Origin: Cryptomeria japonica
Lineage: Eukaryota; Streptophyta; Pinopsida; Cupressales; Cupressaceae
Assembly (NCBI RefSeq): GCF_030272615.1
Contig: NC_081408.1
Span: forward strand, 766,851,330-766,915,329
DNA: 64,000 nt
Reading direction: 5' to 3'
In this document: positions 1 through 11,193 of the stretch, one piece after another
Layout of the letters: each line of letters starts with the position of its first letter
Position numbering within the stretch: position 1 is the first letter of the stretch
Program-made: the position numbers and the translations under genes
The notes under the pieces: model-generated
What the model was told of the DNA's origin: nothing
The model's input: the letters and a program-made list of their open reading frames with translations, nothing else
Database searches by the model: none

Positions 1-2971
1 ATTCATTTGGGACCAAAAAAAATAACCTAATTTTTTTAGTTGATTGTATTTTCAGAAATTCTTGAAGACTTTCTTTTATCATGGAATGGCTCTAGAAAAT
101 TTGATAAACTAGTATAATAAAGTTTTTTTGGTGTATGTATCATATCTAAGCAAGGAGATTTATTGATGTTGTTAGTTTTTAAGTATGATAGGTAAACGAG
201 GTGTTGACACTTTTATGTAAATTGTTTATTTATAGAAAGAAGATTTAAAAAGTGAAACAATGGATAAACTATGGATTCCATGAGAAATGGATTTCATTTG
301 GTACATTACTGTGACGGATATCTAAGTTTCAAAATTATTTGAAGTGGAAGTATTTTGTTAAAATTTTTTTATTAAGAAACCTCATTTTCATTTTTTAAAA
401 TGTTTATTTTCCTTACCTAATTCAAACTTATATTTTATTTTTCTCGTTCTCTAGGCTCACTAAAATAGGTACTTGCGTTTAGTAAATAGACAATGGGTGG
501 CAAGGAGTTAACAGAAATGGCAAAGAAAACAGGAAAGGTATGTTGTGGGCACCTGCAACCTAAGATGAAAAAAAAATCATTAAGACACCTCATTTTCATT
601 TTTTAAAATGTTTATTTTCTTGAGTATTTCACCTAATTCAAACTTATATTTTATAGATAATACGTTCATACAAATCAAAGCATATATTTACATTGGATTT
701 TTTGCATTCTACAGGCTCACTAAAATAGGTACTCACGTTCAGCAAATAGACATTGGGTGGCAAGGAGTTAACCGAAACGGAAAATAAAACTATTCCAACG
801 GGAATGGCAAAGAAAATAGGAAAGGTATGTTGTGGGCACCTGCAACCTAAGATGTGTGTTGTTTAAAGTTGTCCAACCGATTTTCATAAGGTAAACAACA
901 AACTGGTAAGAAATTAAAATATTTTGAACATTAAAAAAAAAAAAACTGGTAAGAAATTAAGCAGTAATGAAAGAAGAAAATCGAGTAGAATGGAAAAAAC
1001 TAAAAGCAAATCATTTGATAGACTATTGAGAGTGTTTCAATGATTGTGTACTTGCAATCTAGGTGAGGTTTGAAAGGTTGAAGAATAATTTGTTGATAGA
1101 TTCTGCAAATCAATAAAATGAATAGACTCGTTAATTCATATGCAAACAATATGAAAAGAAAAATAATCATATGAAAACATACAATATCACATACCTCCAT
1201 TTGATTGCTTCTGTTCTTGTATTTTTTTTACCAATTCAAAAAATGGTGCTTTACGGTTTCTGCATTTTTTAAAAGTCCAGTGTAACTGTATCGGTAACTA
1301 CTTATTATTAGTTAATCCTTAATTCAATCTTAACTATATTAATTAATATTTTTAAGGCTTATATCGATTGAAAACACAATTGAAAACCAAATGGCCGTCA
1401 AATTTTTTTAAAACCCCTATATGTTGACGCATAATTTTGCTGCCATTGTAGTAGCCTCTCAGCTTAACAAGAACTTATATTTAAGCTGAGTGGCTTCTAC
1501 AATGGCAGCAAAATTATGTGTCAACATATAGGGGTTTTAAAAAAATTTGATGACCATTTTGCTTTCAATTGTGTTTTCAATCGATATAAGCCTTAATAAT
1601 ATTAATTAATATAGTTAGGATTGAATTAAGGCTTAACTAATAATAAGTAGTTATCGATACAGTTACACTGGACTATTAAAAAATGCAGAAACAATAAAGC
1701 ACCATTCTTCGAATTGGTAAAAAAAATTCAAGAACAGAAGCAATCAATTGGAGGTATGTGATATTGTATGTTTTCATACGATTATTTTTCTTTTCATATT
1801 GTTTGCATATGAATTAATGAATCTATTCATTTTATTGATTTGCTAAATCTATCAACAAATTATTCTTCAACCTTTCGAATGTCACCTAGATTGCAGGTAC
1901 ACAATCATTGAAACACTCCCAATAGTCAATCATAGGATTTTCTTTTAGTGTTTTCCATTTTACTCGATTTGCTTCTTTCATTATTGCTTAATTTCTTACC
2001 ACTTTTTTTTTTTAATGTTCAAAATATTTTAATTTCTTACCAGTTTGTTGTTTACCTTATGAAAATCGGTTGGAAAACCTTAAACAACACACATCTTAGG
2101 TTGCAGGTACCCAGAAAATACCTTTCCTATTTTCTTTGCCATTCCCATTGGAACAGTTTTATTTGCCATTTCGGTTAACTCCTTGCCACCCAATGTCTGT
2201 TTGCTGAATGTGAGTACCTATTTTAGTGAGCTTGGAGAATGAGAAAAATCCAATGTAAATATACTCTTTGATTTGTATGAATGTATTATCTATAAATATA
2301 AGTTTGAATTAGGTGAAATACTCAGGAAAATAAACATTTTAAAAAATGAAAATGAGGTGTCTTAATGATTTTTTTTTTCATCTTAGGTTGCAAGAGCCCA
2401 CAACATACCTTTCCTGTTTTCTTTGCCATTCTCGTTGGAACAATTTTATTTGCCATTTCAGTTAACTCCTTGTCACCCATTGTTTGTTTTTTGAACGTGA
2501 GTACCTATTTTAGTGAGTCTGGAGAATGAGAAAAATAAAATATAAGTTTGAACTAGTTAAGGAAAATAAACATTTTAAAAAATGAAAATGAGGTGTCTTA
2601 ATAAATATTTTTTAACAAAATACTTCCACTTCAAATAATTTTGAAACTTAGATATCCGTCATAGTAATGTACCGAATGAAATCAATTTCTCATGTAATAC
2701 ATAGTTTATCCATTGTTTCACTCTTTAAATCTTCTTTCTATAAATAAAAAATTTACATAAAAGTGTCAACACCTCGTTTACCTATCATACTTAAAAACTA
2801 ACATCATCAATAGATCTCCTTGCTCAGATATGATACATACACTAGAAAAAATTTATTCTACTATTTTATCAAATTTGCTAGAGCCATTCCATGATAAAGC
2901 AAGTCTTCAAGAATTTTTGAAAAATACAATCAACTAAAAAAATTAGGCATTTTTTTTGGTCCCAAATGAAT
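1..2971. repeat. Giant imperfect palindrome (long inverted repeat)
   Basis: The first 1467 bases read again as reverse complement in 1481-2971, around a 13-base spacer at 1468-1480. Bases 1-14 match 2958-2971 and the inner arms meet at CAGCTTAA/TTAAGCTG. Mismatches and small indels are scattered along both arms. Base 1 of the window is still inside the left arm, so the outer end and any target duplication are not visible. I see no transposase; the short open frames in the arms (1000-1200 and 1948-2178) are arm sequence with no recognisable product. It could be a fold-back element, a MULE with very long TIRs, or an inverted duplication. A transcript through it would fold into long double-stranded RNA. 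Confidence 0.93.
371..853. repeat. Direct duplication inside each palindrome arm
   Basis: The unit begins with an AT-rich CACCTCATTTTCAT block and continues to a CACTAAAATAGGTACT block and an ACCTGCAACCTAAGATG block. It occurs at about 371-568 and again at 574-853; the second copy is longer because of an internal insertion. The same two copies appear inverted in the right arm at about 2092-2364 and 2379-2602, so the unit was duplicated before the large palindrome formed. Confidence 0.85.
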
Positions 2972-4296
2972 AAGCAAGAGGAAAAGTGTCAAAAATCCAA
3001 ACAAATGAATTCACCACAAAAAATTATCTTGAAAACTTGAAAAAGTAACACCAACAGGGGGCAATGTCTACCTGGATACCCATCAATGTATATGTTGGCA
3101 AATGGAAGCTAAATGGATGGAAATTTGTTTGTTGCATGTGATGACACTGCGGCTTTCTCTTGAAGATATCCATTCATTTGGTTACTTGCAACAAACCTAT
3201 TCAATGAGAGACTCTACTTTTATTAACCCATTAAAACTTCCATAGTACAACAAGGTGATTTGAAGTTGGGCCGACTTACAATGATTTGACTGCTTGTTGT
3301 GATGGTTTATGGGACTGTTTATTGGTATGCTCAATTTTCTTTTCCTACAAATTGCCATCCACATCACGTCTTGGTACTGCTTTGTTGATTCAATTTGTTG
3401 TTGATATAAAACAAAAATATGTATTACATCTCAAATATAATAAGTGTTTCAATAGTTAAGAAGGACAAAAAATGTGAATATTAGGTTAAGTTTTCATAGA
3501 GGCATATGTCTATCTATGTGATCTCAACTACAAGTTAACCAGTCTTCCATTGATCGCCATAACTAACTCACTCTAGCCGTAACTAATATCTCTATTTTGA
3601 TATATTTTAAAATTGAAGGGACATTAATAAAACTAATTATATCAAATATATTGATTCTATTACATTTCAATATTTATATGAACTAAAATAATACAAAACA
3701 TGTTTTCTTTCCATAAATCATATGTTCACAAAAATTGAACTCAAATTTACAATCATTCACCCTCTCAACAAATTTTGTACATCAAGCTCTAAATCACCAT
3801 AATATATTTTTCTCTATAGGAACCACAGTCTCCAAATCTTGAGTACACTTAGGTACTTAAAGTGCTTGAACATCATAAGTGGATGTGATACTCCTATTTC
3901 TTTTATAGTTTAGCTGTTAGGATTAATATTTAATAAATATCTTCACTATAGTAACTTAAGAGCTATTACACTAAACCATGCATGAACCTAACTTCATTGA
4001 AGCTTTATTGTTAATTTCATGTATTTCCATGTGAAGTTGCATGCACATGGGTAACTATTTAACTTTAAGTAATAATATAATTAAGATTTTAACTTTAAAT
4101 CAGGGCACATAATGTATGGTGAAGTTAATTTTTTGTTTTGGATTTGAATAAAAATTAAGCAATTCATATCACAAGGTAATAGATTATATGGTATTAATTA
4201 TTTTTATTTTATTATATATATTTATATTAAGTATTTAACTTATCTAATTGTACATACCATGATGTCACATATTATCCGCTTGGATCTCTTAAAGAT

Positions 4297-4327
<31 letters not shown>

Positions 4328-5054
4328 ATCCAGACTTATATATATTTAATGTAATCAACTCCATAAACATAATGATTCATATCTTGCATTGTACAAACAT
4401 TTTGTATTATTCATAAATCTAAACAAATTTACATTCAACCATATTTAGAACTCCAAAAATTTTAGCCATAATTCTCTAAACAGGCCAACAAGTCCATCCA
4501 GTCCATTATATGTAACTGGTTTTGAATTATTTCAAAATTTATTTATGTATTGATGATTTTTGTATAGTTATAGTCTTTTTTAATTAGGTTCGGTTTTACT
4601 TGACTTTGGGTCGCTTTCAATTAGGCGCCTCGATAAAATACATGGTGGGTGACCATGCAAATATTTTTTTAGATACTTAAAAGATACTTGAGATAGTTGT
4701 CACATCTTAGAATATTTTGAAGTGCCAACAAAAACAAATGTAATTAGGGTGTTTGTCCGTAAACCATAGATGTGATGAGATTCAAAATATAGATTTTAGC
4801 CTAAGAAATGGAACCATTGGACCATGGAGGATAGGAACCCTCTAACATCAATAGGATTTCAATAGGGTTAGTGTTAGTAATTCTTAAAAGGTTATTTGAT
4901 TTAAAATTAGGCTTTCTTCTTCATCTTCATGTTCTTTTAGAGCATGAGGATGAAGAAAAAAGAGGAAAAACATATATTCAATCTGTGTACTATAGGAAGT
5001 ATATAGCTATATATACGTGTAGATGAGGTTATAATAATTTTTAAAACAACAAGA
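2972..5054. other. AT-rich non-coding DNA
   Basis: I find no supportable open frame, RNA gene or element end here. The only simple feature is the TA tract at 4297-4323. A GGCGCCTCGA string at about 4624 resembles the core of the hairpins at 5126 and 15329 and may mark the left edge of the Helitron-like fragment that follows. Confidence 0.6.
4297..4323. repeat. TA microsatellite
   Basis: An uninterrupted TA dinucleotide tract of about 27 bases in AT-rich non-coding DNA. Confidence 0.95.
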
Positions 5055-5138
5055 ATGAACTTTGATACGGAAGAGGAAAGAAGGCAATATTGAAGAGCAT
5101 ATCAAAAGGAATATCAAAAAGAGGATAGAATAAGCTGA
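5055..5138 (+). pseudogene. Truncated Helitron-type N-terminal coding remnant
   Basis: An ATG at 5055 opens a frame of 28 codons (one internal TGA) encoding an acidic start followed by a basic tyrosine repeat of the form RRQY-RAYQKEYQKE. The Helitron gene at 9364 starts with the same style of repeat (REYQREYQRQYRKQ). The frame runs straight into the hairpin at 5126, so this looks like a non-autonomous Helitron derivative that kept only the start of the replicase gene and the 3' hairpin. The assignment rests on this short similarity and the adjacent hairpin. Confidence 0.45.
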
Positions 5139-5232
5139 GAGGTATCCTTCTAGAGGCGCCTATTTTTTTATTGGTTTATCGACATTAAAGTGCAATAGGT
5201 GCCTCGAGAAGGATACCTCTCGACTTATTCTA
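5126..5232. repeat. Hairpin followed by CTAG; candidate Helitron-like 3' end
   Basis: Two arms of about 38 bases (5126-5163 and 5195-5232) pair with a few mismatches around a 31-base loop. The core reads GGTATCCTTCTAGAGGCGCC and is closely related to the core of the hairpin at 15329-15487. AAGCTAGTT follows 20-odd bases downstream (CTAG at 5257-5260), as in the second hairpin. Canonical Helitrons end in a hairpin followed by CTRR, which fits; an independent palindromic MITE is the alternative. Confidence 0.55.
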
Positions 5233-5856
5233 TATATGTTATTAAATATATATAAGCTAGTTTTATATATATTTTATTTTATTAAAATTGTTTTGGATAT
5301 TTAATTTTATTTCAATCAGTTAGAAGTTCGAATATGTTCTTTTTGAAAAATTATTTATCTTACAATTTATATTTTAAAGTTTGAAATTTGTGAAAATTTT
5401 AACTAAACATTTAGACAGTATAAACTTCAAATAAGATGAAATATTTAAGACAAATTAACATTAAAAATCATGACAATTTTTTAATCTAAAACTAGTACAA
5501 TAAAAAGATTGAACAATTGGAATGATAAAATTCACCACGAACCATATACTCTACAACTTTATCTGGATCAATATAGACTTTTTGCCCTTTTTTAGGGAGC
5601 TTGCTGGATGCATCTGTTGTTGTTCAATTTAGGTAGAAATAGTAAACATAAGGTAATAATAAATATTTATTTTACATTTGTATTGTATTTATAAAAATTT
5701 ATTCCTTACAAAATTTTATATGGAAAATATATATACAGATGCAGTTTGGAATGTGACGGTCCCCCTATCTGTCATATGAAATTTTTATAATGGTTTCACC
5801 ATTTCAATGCCTTATGTTTGATGTTTTAAGAAAAATATTAAATTAATTAATATTTT

Positions 5857-6128
5857 TTTTTTATTAAGTATCATAGAATCACAAAGTTCATTTTTTGCTC
5901 TCATTTGAGCATCCATGTTACAAACAGCTCCTTTCGAGAAAACTTATTACAAATACTAACTCCTTTCAAGACCAAGGGTCACAACTTAGAAATCCACTTT
6001 AAACAATCAATGGAAGACCAAGAGTCACAACTTAGAATTCTACACAAAGGTGTCCCTCATGGGAATTGAACTTGGGTCTGCACATTGAGAAGTCAATGCT
6101 TTAACCAACTAATCTCAATCCCTTGGAC
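5857..6128 (-). mobile_element. tRNA-derived SINE with 16-bp target duplication
   Basis: Read on the minus strand, the element starts near 6128 with GGGATTGAGATTAGTTGG, a tRNA-like 5' end containing an A-box-like TTAGTTGGTTAAAGC. About 40 bases later comes AGTTCAATTCC, two changes from the polymerase III B-box consensus GGTTCGANTCC. The body ends in an A-rich tail at 5857-5866. The perfect direct repeat AATTAATTAATATTTT flanks it at 5841-5856 and 6129-6144, the expected product of LINE-assisted insertion. It encodes no protein. I cannot name the family or the parent tRNA. Confidence 0.85.
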
Positions 6129-6144
6129 AATTAATTAATATTTT

Positions 6145-8114
6145 ATAAAAAAATGTTAAATTTATTAAATTTCTAAATTCATACCAAAAAATCTTGTTTA
6201 CAATTATATTTTATTTTTAAAAGATTTTAAATTAATATATATTGATAATAAACATTTATAATCATAAATATTACATATTAATATTAAATGATAATAAGTT
6301 AATAATTATTATGTCGAGAGGCGATCTAGGAAGCAATTAATTTCAATCTGCGCCGTTCGAGAGGAATATTATGGTATCAAATCTTTTTTCACACACTTGT
6401 CTTATTTAACATGGAAACAAGATGGTTAGGGTAGACGGTTATCATAACTGTACAAGCTTCTTATTCGCATGTACATGATAATGCTATCAAATCTTTTTGC
6501 ACTTCACATTTCAAACCATCATATCTAACATTTGAAACCATCGTATTTACTACTCTGCACAATATTCAACTTCCCGACACCGTTTGAGGTGAATTTGATT
6601 ACCCTGCTTTTAGTTGAAGCTGTAAATCGACAACTTTGGTTGCATTCAATAGTAGAGTTAGTTGTGTTATGATTTCTTTCTATTAATAAATTGTTTCCTC
6701 CATGGTATTATTTGTTGCTTTTAGATAAGACCTTCTTGTTCGTAAACAAACTTTTAAACAAGGAAAACTAGCGATCATCAGAGAAGGTATGTTATATGTT
6801 CACTATCCACGTTTTCGTTTTTGCAGTTTTCATTTCTGCCTTTTCCTTGAACTATTTTGTAATTCCTATTTTGAACTGAAATAACTGTTTTGGACTTTTG
6901 CGTGGAATGGGAAATGATTACAGTTCCTTCATTGAGCTGCATTCATAATTTGATAGGTTTATATTTTTATTAAATTCATTTGTAATTATGTAGATTTATG
7001 ACAAAAGTATGTTGTAAAAAATATTTCTACGTTTTCTTTGAACTATTTTGTAATTGCTAATTAATGTTTACATTTGTCAAACAAGGAATTATTTGCATGG
7101 CATCGAATAAATTATAATGCTATATAATTTTACACTGTACATTCCTGCCAAATACAAGTTAGGTCCAACTATCATGTCCCTCGATGTATCTATTTTTTCT
7201 AACCGTCACAAATACCTCTGTGCATTGCATCTCTAGACCCGATATCTGTTCGAGCCATTAAGTTTTGGAATGGAAAACTTTAGAGAAAACTTACCTTTAA
7301 GAGCATTTGAATTTAGCATCTTTCTACCTTGCATGCTTAGGATATACTATTATTTGTGCCCTATTCGTCCATATCACTCGTTGGTTGTTGAACAAAATTA
7401 GCTTGCACACCTACGTAACCCTATTGCCGCATATAGTCGATTTTTTGAGTACGCAAATTAAAAAGCACAAAGAACGTCGATAGACGTTCTATAATAGCAA
7501 CCATATAGAGGTCAGGCATCCATGTAAAAAAAAATTCACAGTAAATCTTGCTTGAAAGTTGAATCGCAGCCGTTCATATCAATATTAAAACTTAAAAAAC
7601 ATAATGATTTTATTGTTGAATAAACGAAAAGGTTGTATTGTTTAATAAACGAAATTAGTGGAAATTGTTTTGGACTTTTGGGTGGAATGGGAAATGATTA
7701 CAGTTCTTTTGAATTATTTATTTTTAAAAAGAATTTAAAATTATTGAAATGGTGTTATTATGACAAGTATTGAAATATCATTAACTTTGCCAATAGATTA
7801 TTTATTTAAAAAAAAAAATAAAATTATTGAATGTGATGAACAAAGATTGTTTTACATTATTGATAGCCATTGTTTGTAAGACATCGTTAACACAGAGACT
7901 CATAAATATAATATATTAAACTAAAGTAATAATAATCCAATAGTAATAATTTTCATCTTTACTATTTTAGATTGTACAAAAACAATGGTATTGTTGTTTA
8001 TTTTTTAGGTTTTGTTTTTTGAAAGTTCATATCTATACATAGCTTTGAAATTGATACATAGTTATCATTTGTTGAAATTATTTTTTTATTGAATTTGTCT
8101 TTTTTAAATAGAAG
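6145..8114. other. Non-coding DNA upstream of Helitron gene, with dispersed duplications
   Basis: No supportable coding region. A 42-base segment with TTTTGGACTTTTG and GGGAAATGATTACAG occurs at about 6886-6927 and again at 7666-7707. A second pair around GAACTATTTTGTAATT lies near 6849 and 7039. TCGAGAGGCG at 6314 resembles the hairpin cores at 5126 and 15329 and could be a 5' terminus of the Helitron. Plausible splice signals (AAG/GTATGT near 6786 and an AAATAG acceptor near 8111) would join a leader exon to the frame at 8115, but this is only a pattern match. Confidence 0.5.
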
Positions 8115-9030
8115 ATGGATGCACATTATTACGATGAAGAGTTTTGTAATGACAAATCGAAAAGTTGGAAATCTATGAAATCTCCTCCTACTCCGACTGA
8201 GTCAACAAGTTCAAACATATTCGCCCCATCATTCATGGATACAACATTCCATGGAATCAAACATCATATCAATGGCATTTTTGATCATTTAGAGAATATT
8301 GTTGTTGAGATAGCAGCAATAATGATCGTGACATATAGCAAGTACGTGACATTCAGGAAATGATGCATTTTTTAAATTTCAAGGTTCAACCACTGGACAA
8401 GTTTTTCAAAGAGATCACACATGACGAAGTGCAATATCAAGGAGAACATTTTTGAGAAATCAAAGAAGGCTTTGTTTTTCTCCTCAATCAATAGATAATG
8501 CAAAAAGTTCAAAATTCACAATTAATATGTACATAACATATGTATAGTGTCTCTTCAGAGTTTTAAGTCTTTAGAGTTTAGTTTTTGTTTGGAGTGTGTT
8601 GAGTTTGGTTTTAGAGTTTATTTTGTCCTCTTAATTGTTGAGTTTGTTTTGATGTACATGTATGTGGAAAGTTAATTCCATATTTTGTAAAAACAAATGT
8701 ACATGCTTTTCTGAACTATGAAATACATGGATAATAAATTTTCCACAATGTTTCTTTCTTCCGTTTCTTGCACTTGCGCACTCTTTTTCAATGATTACTT
8801 ACATATATAATATAATACTCAATATACTCAACCTAACTACAAAAGTTTGAATTCAATTTTTTATACAATGACTAAATAAATTGAATTAGGAAAATTCAAT
8901 GTCAAAATTCAATTAAACATTCATTACTAAAATATTGAATTCAATCATATTTAATAATCAACTAATAATATTATAATATAATCTATTTATGAGTCTGTGT
9001 GTTACTGATGTCATACAAACAATGACTATC
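7861..9030. repeat. Inverted repeat pair flanking the 8115 coding fragment
   Basis: Bases 7861-7917 (TGATAGCCATTGTTTGTAAG onward, through GACTCATAAATA) reappear as reverse complement at about 8973-9030 with a few differences. The pair encloses the coding fragment at 8115-8454. It may be a transposon's TIRs or part of a local rearrangement; I see no matching target duplication. Confidence 0.65.
8115..8454 (+). pseudogene. Unrecognised coding fragment, frameshifted
   Basis: An ATG at 8115 opens 82 codons with an acidic, serine/proline-rich start (MDAHYYDEEF...SPPTPTESTS). Near 8325 the sensible reading passes to another frame with RDIQEMMHFLNFKVQPLDKFF and ends at the TGA near 8454, so one indel probably broke a longer protein. 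I do not recognise it; the look is that of the C-terminal half of a plant transposon-associated DNA-binding protein, which is only an impression. It lies between inverted repeats and upstream of the Helitron gene, so it could be captured sequence. Confidence 0.4.
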
Positions 9031-9177
9031 AACCTAACTACAAAAGTTTGAATTCAATTTTTTATACAATGATTAAATAAATTGAATTAGGAAATTTAGT
9101 GTCAAAATTCAATTAAACATTCATTACACATTTTTTTAATTCAATTATATTTAATAATCAATTAATAATATTGCAAT
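8829..9177. repeat. Tandem duplication, period 201 bp
   Basis: The segment starting CAACCTAACTACAAAAG at 8829 recurs at 9030 with few changes and runs to about 9177. The units are AT-rich and non-coding and lie just upstream of the Helitron gene. Confidence 0.9.
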
Positions 9178-9363
9178 AATTAGATAAATTTCAATAAAAA
9201 TGAATATATTGATATTAATATTAATAAAGTTGCAAACTTGAAAAAGGTTGGCAATATTAATAATGATTTGATAACTTGACAAAATCTAGATAGTTTTATG
9301 AATGTTAATTAGATCAATGTATATGACTCATATATTTCTTATTTGTTTAACAAATTTGTAGAA

Positions 9364-11193
9364 ATGGGTCGATCAAAGAATATTTTTTAATTTAATGAAC
9401 AAAGAAAGGAATATAAAAGAGAATATCAAAGAGAATATCAGAGACAATATAGGAAACAAAAAAATGAACAAATGTCAGATGCCAAAAAGGATGTGCAAAA
9501 GAGGCGAAGGAACAGAAAGAGCTACATATGCATCTAGAAGTTTACAACTATCAACCAAAGAATTACCGACACAACATAGTGAATCTGAAATTTTATAGTT
9601 CATTACATGTCAACAACTAGTTCGAGATGCACAGCCACAAGAAATCAGTTTTCAGGAGGAACCTCTCAGAACAACATTGAATCAAAATAACACACAAAAG
9701 AAATTTTTTTGAGAAGGGGAATCCCAACCACCAGTTCAAGATGCACAACCACAAGAAATCGGCTTTCTGGAGGAACTTCTCTGTACAACATTGAATCAAA
9801 ATAACACACAAAACACAAATTTTTGAGAAGGGGAATCCCAACCACCAATCGATTTCAATACAGAAAACATAGCAAATCCAAATGGATTACTTCGTACTAA
9901 ATTTTAAAAGGTGCAAATGACATTTCGTAATCATTTAGATGCCTACCAATCACCATCTATGTGACATATTTACCAAGAATCTTATATTGGAATGAAAGTA
10001 TTTCAAAATCCAGAAGGACCTATTTGGAATAGATGCAAGCAAGAGAGAGGAATAAATAGATTATCAGCTATGAATAATATGGATCCCAGAGCCCAACCAC
10101 CTGAACTAGCATGGTTGATGCAAGTAGAAGAAATTCTTATTGAACATATAAATCCAATATTACAAGTTACGCATGCCACAAGTGGTCAGTTCAAATATAA
10201 AAGACATACAATTAGCTTTCCACAACACATCGAAAAAGTACCAGAAAAATTTCCACATTGTATTACAAGCTTGCCAATAATTATAGGACGAAGGAGAGAT
10301 CAATGCGGTACGAGTTACTTTTTTATAGTAAACAGAGAGTGTGTGTATAGAGCATTGCAGTAAAAAATTTGGAATGACAAGTTTTATGTAGACGTGACGA
10401 TTGATACATGTGCACTTCAAAATTTATTAGAAAAAGATGATCAAAATATATTTGAACAGCTAAAAACTGTAAACATGGAATTAAATTTTGATACAAATGA
10501 AATTGTATTTGTTAGACTGCTCGTGGAAATTGAAGAAGATAACATTATTGATCACATGACATCGATGACATCAAAACCACCAAACGCACAAAGAGAGATG
10601 GAGTTGATTCGTGCATGGATGAATAACACAAATACAAATCCATCGTCATTGATCGAGTGGTCAGCAATTGTTGGATCTCCAATCAACAAATATACTACAT
10701 TAGGGTCCTACTAGATATGGAATTCCCGACAATGTTTCCCAATGGGAAATGTGACTGGTTGGAGCCTTGGATCAAACAAGTACATCTCCATGAATATGCA
10801 AAGCATCTAATTCGATACAGAGATAACCATTTTGGGAAGCATCCCAGGTTCCGCTATTACATTACAAATATGATTATGAGGCATCAAGCACAAACGTCAA
10901 CAACTATTTTCATCAAAAGAAATCTAGGCGAATTGCCAATCACTATAATGGAACTATGTGAGCATATGGAGAGTATACCAAACTCACATTTGGCTGATAG
11001 CTTGATGCGATTTGGTACCAGTCTAAGAGCTACAAGATCTTATTGGACAAAATGTCGAGCAGAACTAACAGACATTCTACATCAAATTGGAACACTGACT
11101 ATATTTTTCACTTTAAGTGCCCCTGATTTGTATTGGCCAGACTTACATGCACTCATGCCAGGTATAACACTGTCAAATCCACATGAAACTTGA
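9364..11193 (+). pseudogene. Helitron replicase, N-terminal part (DUF6570-like and Helitron_like_N)
   Basis: ATG at 9364 begins a basic repeat region (REYQREYQRQYRKQ) with a TAA at codon 9. A glutamine-rich part contains a tandem duplication (9618-9855). From about 9960 to 10420 the Helitron family's conserved cysteine-type N-terminal region is recognisable: YIGMKV, NNMDP, PELAWLMQVEEILI, GQFKYKRHTISFPQ, then IGRRRDQCGTSYFFIVNRE. Its usual cysteines are partly lost. The Helitron_like_N region follows at about 10700-11175 (FPNGKCDW, HEYAKHLIRYRDNHFGKHP, FFTLSAPDLYWPDL). Frames change near 10363 and 10690 and stops interrupt. The part is upstream of the HUH nuclease in the same gene. Confidence 0.8.
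9618..9855 (+). repeat. Tandem duplication of about 118 bp inside Helitron gene
   Basis: Two consecutive units each contain a GATGCACA-CCACAAGAAATC block, a TTGAATCAAAATAACACACA block and a GAGAAGGGGAATCCCAACCA block. The translated repeat is about 40 residues (QEI-F-EE-L-TTLNQNNTQ). Both copies end with a stop in the same place, so the duplication may post-date or carry the lesion. Confidence 0.85.

Noticed and set aside
1000-2178. Short open frames in the palindrome arms
   Set aside because: They are chance frames in inverted-repeat sequence with no conserved motif and no consistent frame between arms.
6048-6128. Functional tRNA gene
   Set aside because: The tRNA-like head lacks a recognisable complete cloverleaf and is part of a longer unit with A-rich tail and target duplication, so SINE fits better.
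9617-9848. Minus-strand cysteine/phenylalanine-rich frames
   Set aside because: They arise from the complement of the tandem duplication inside the Helitron gene; the internal repeat makes them look structured.
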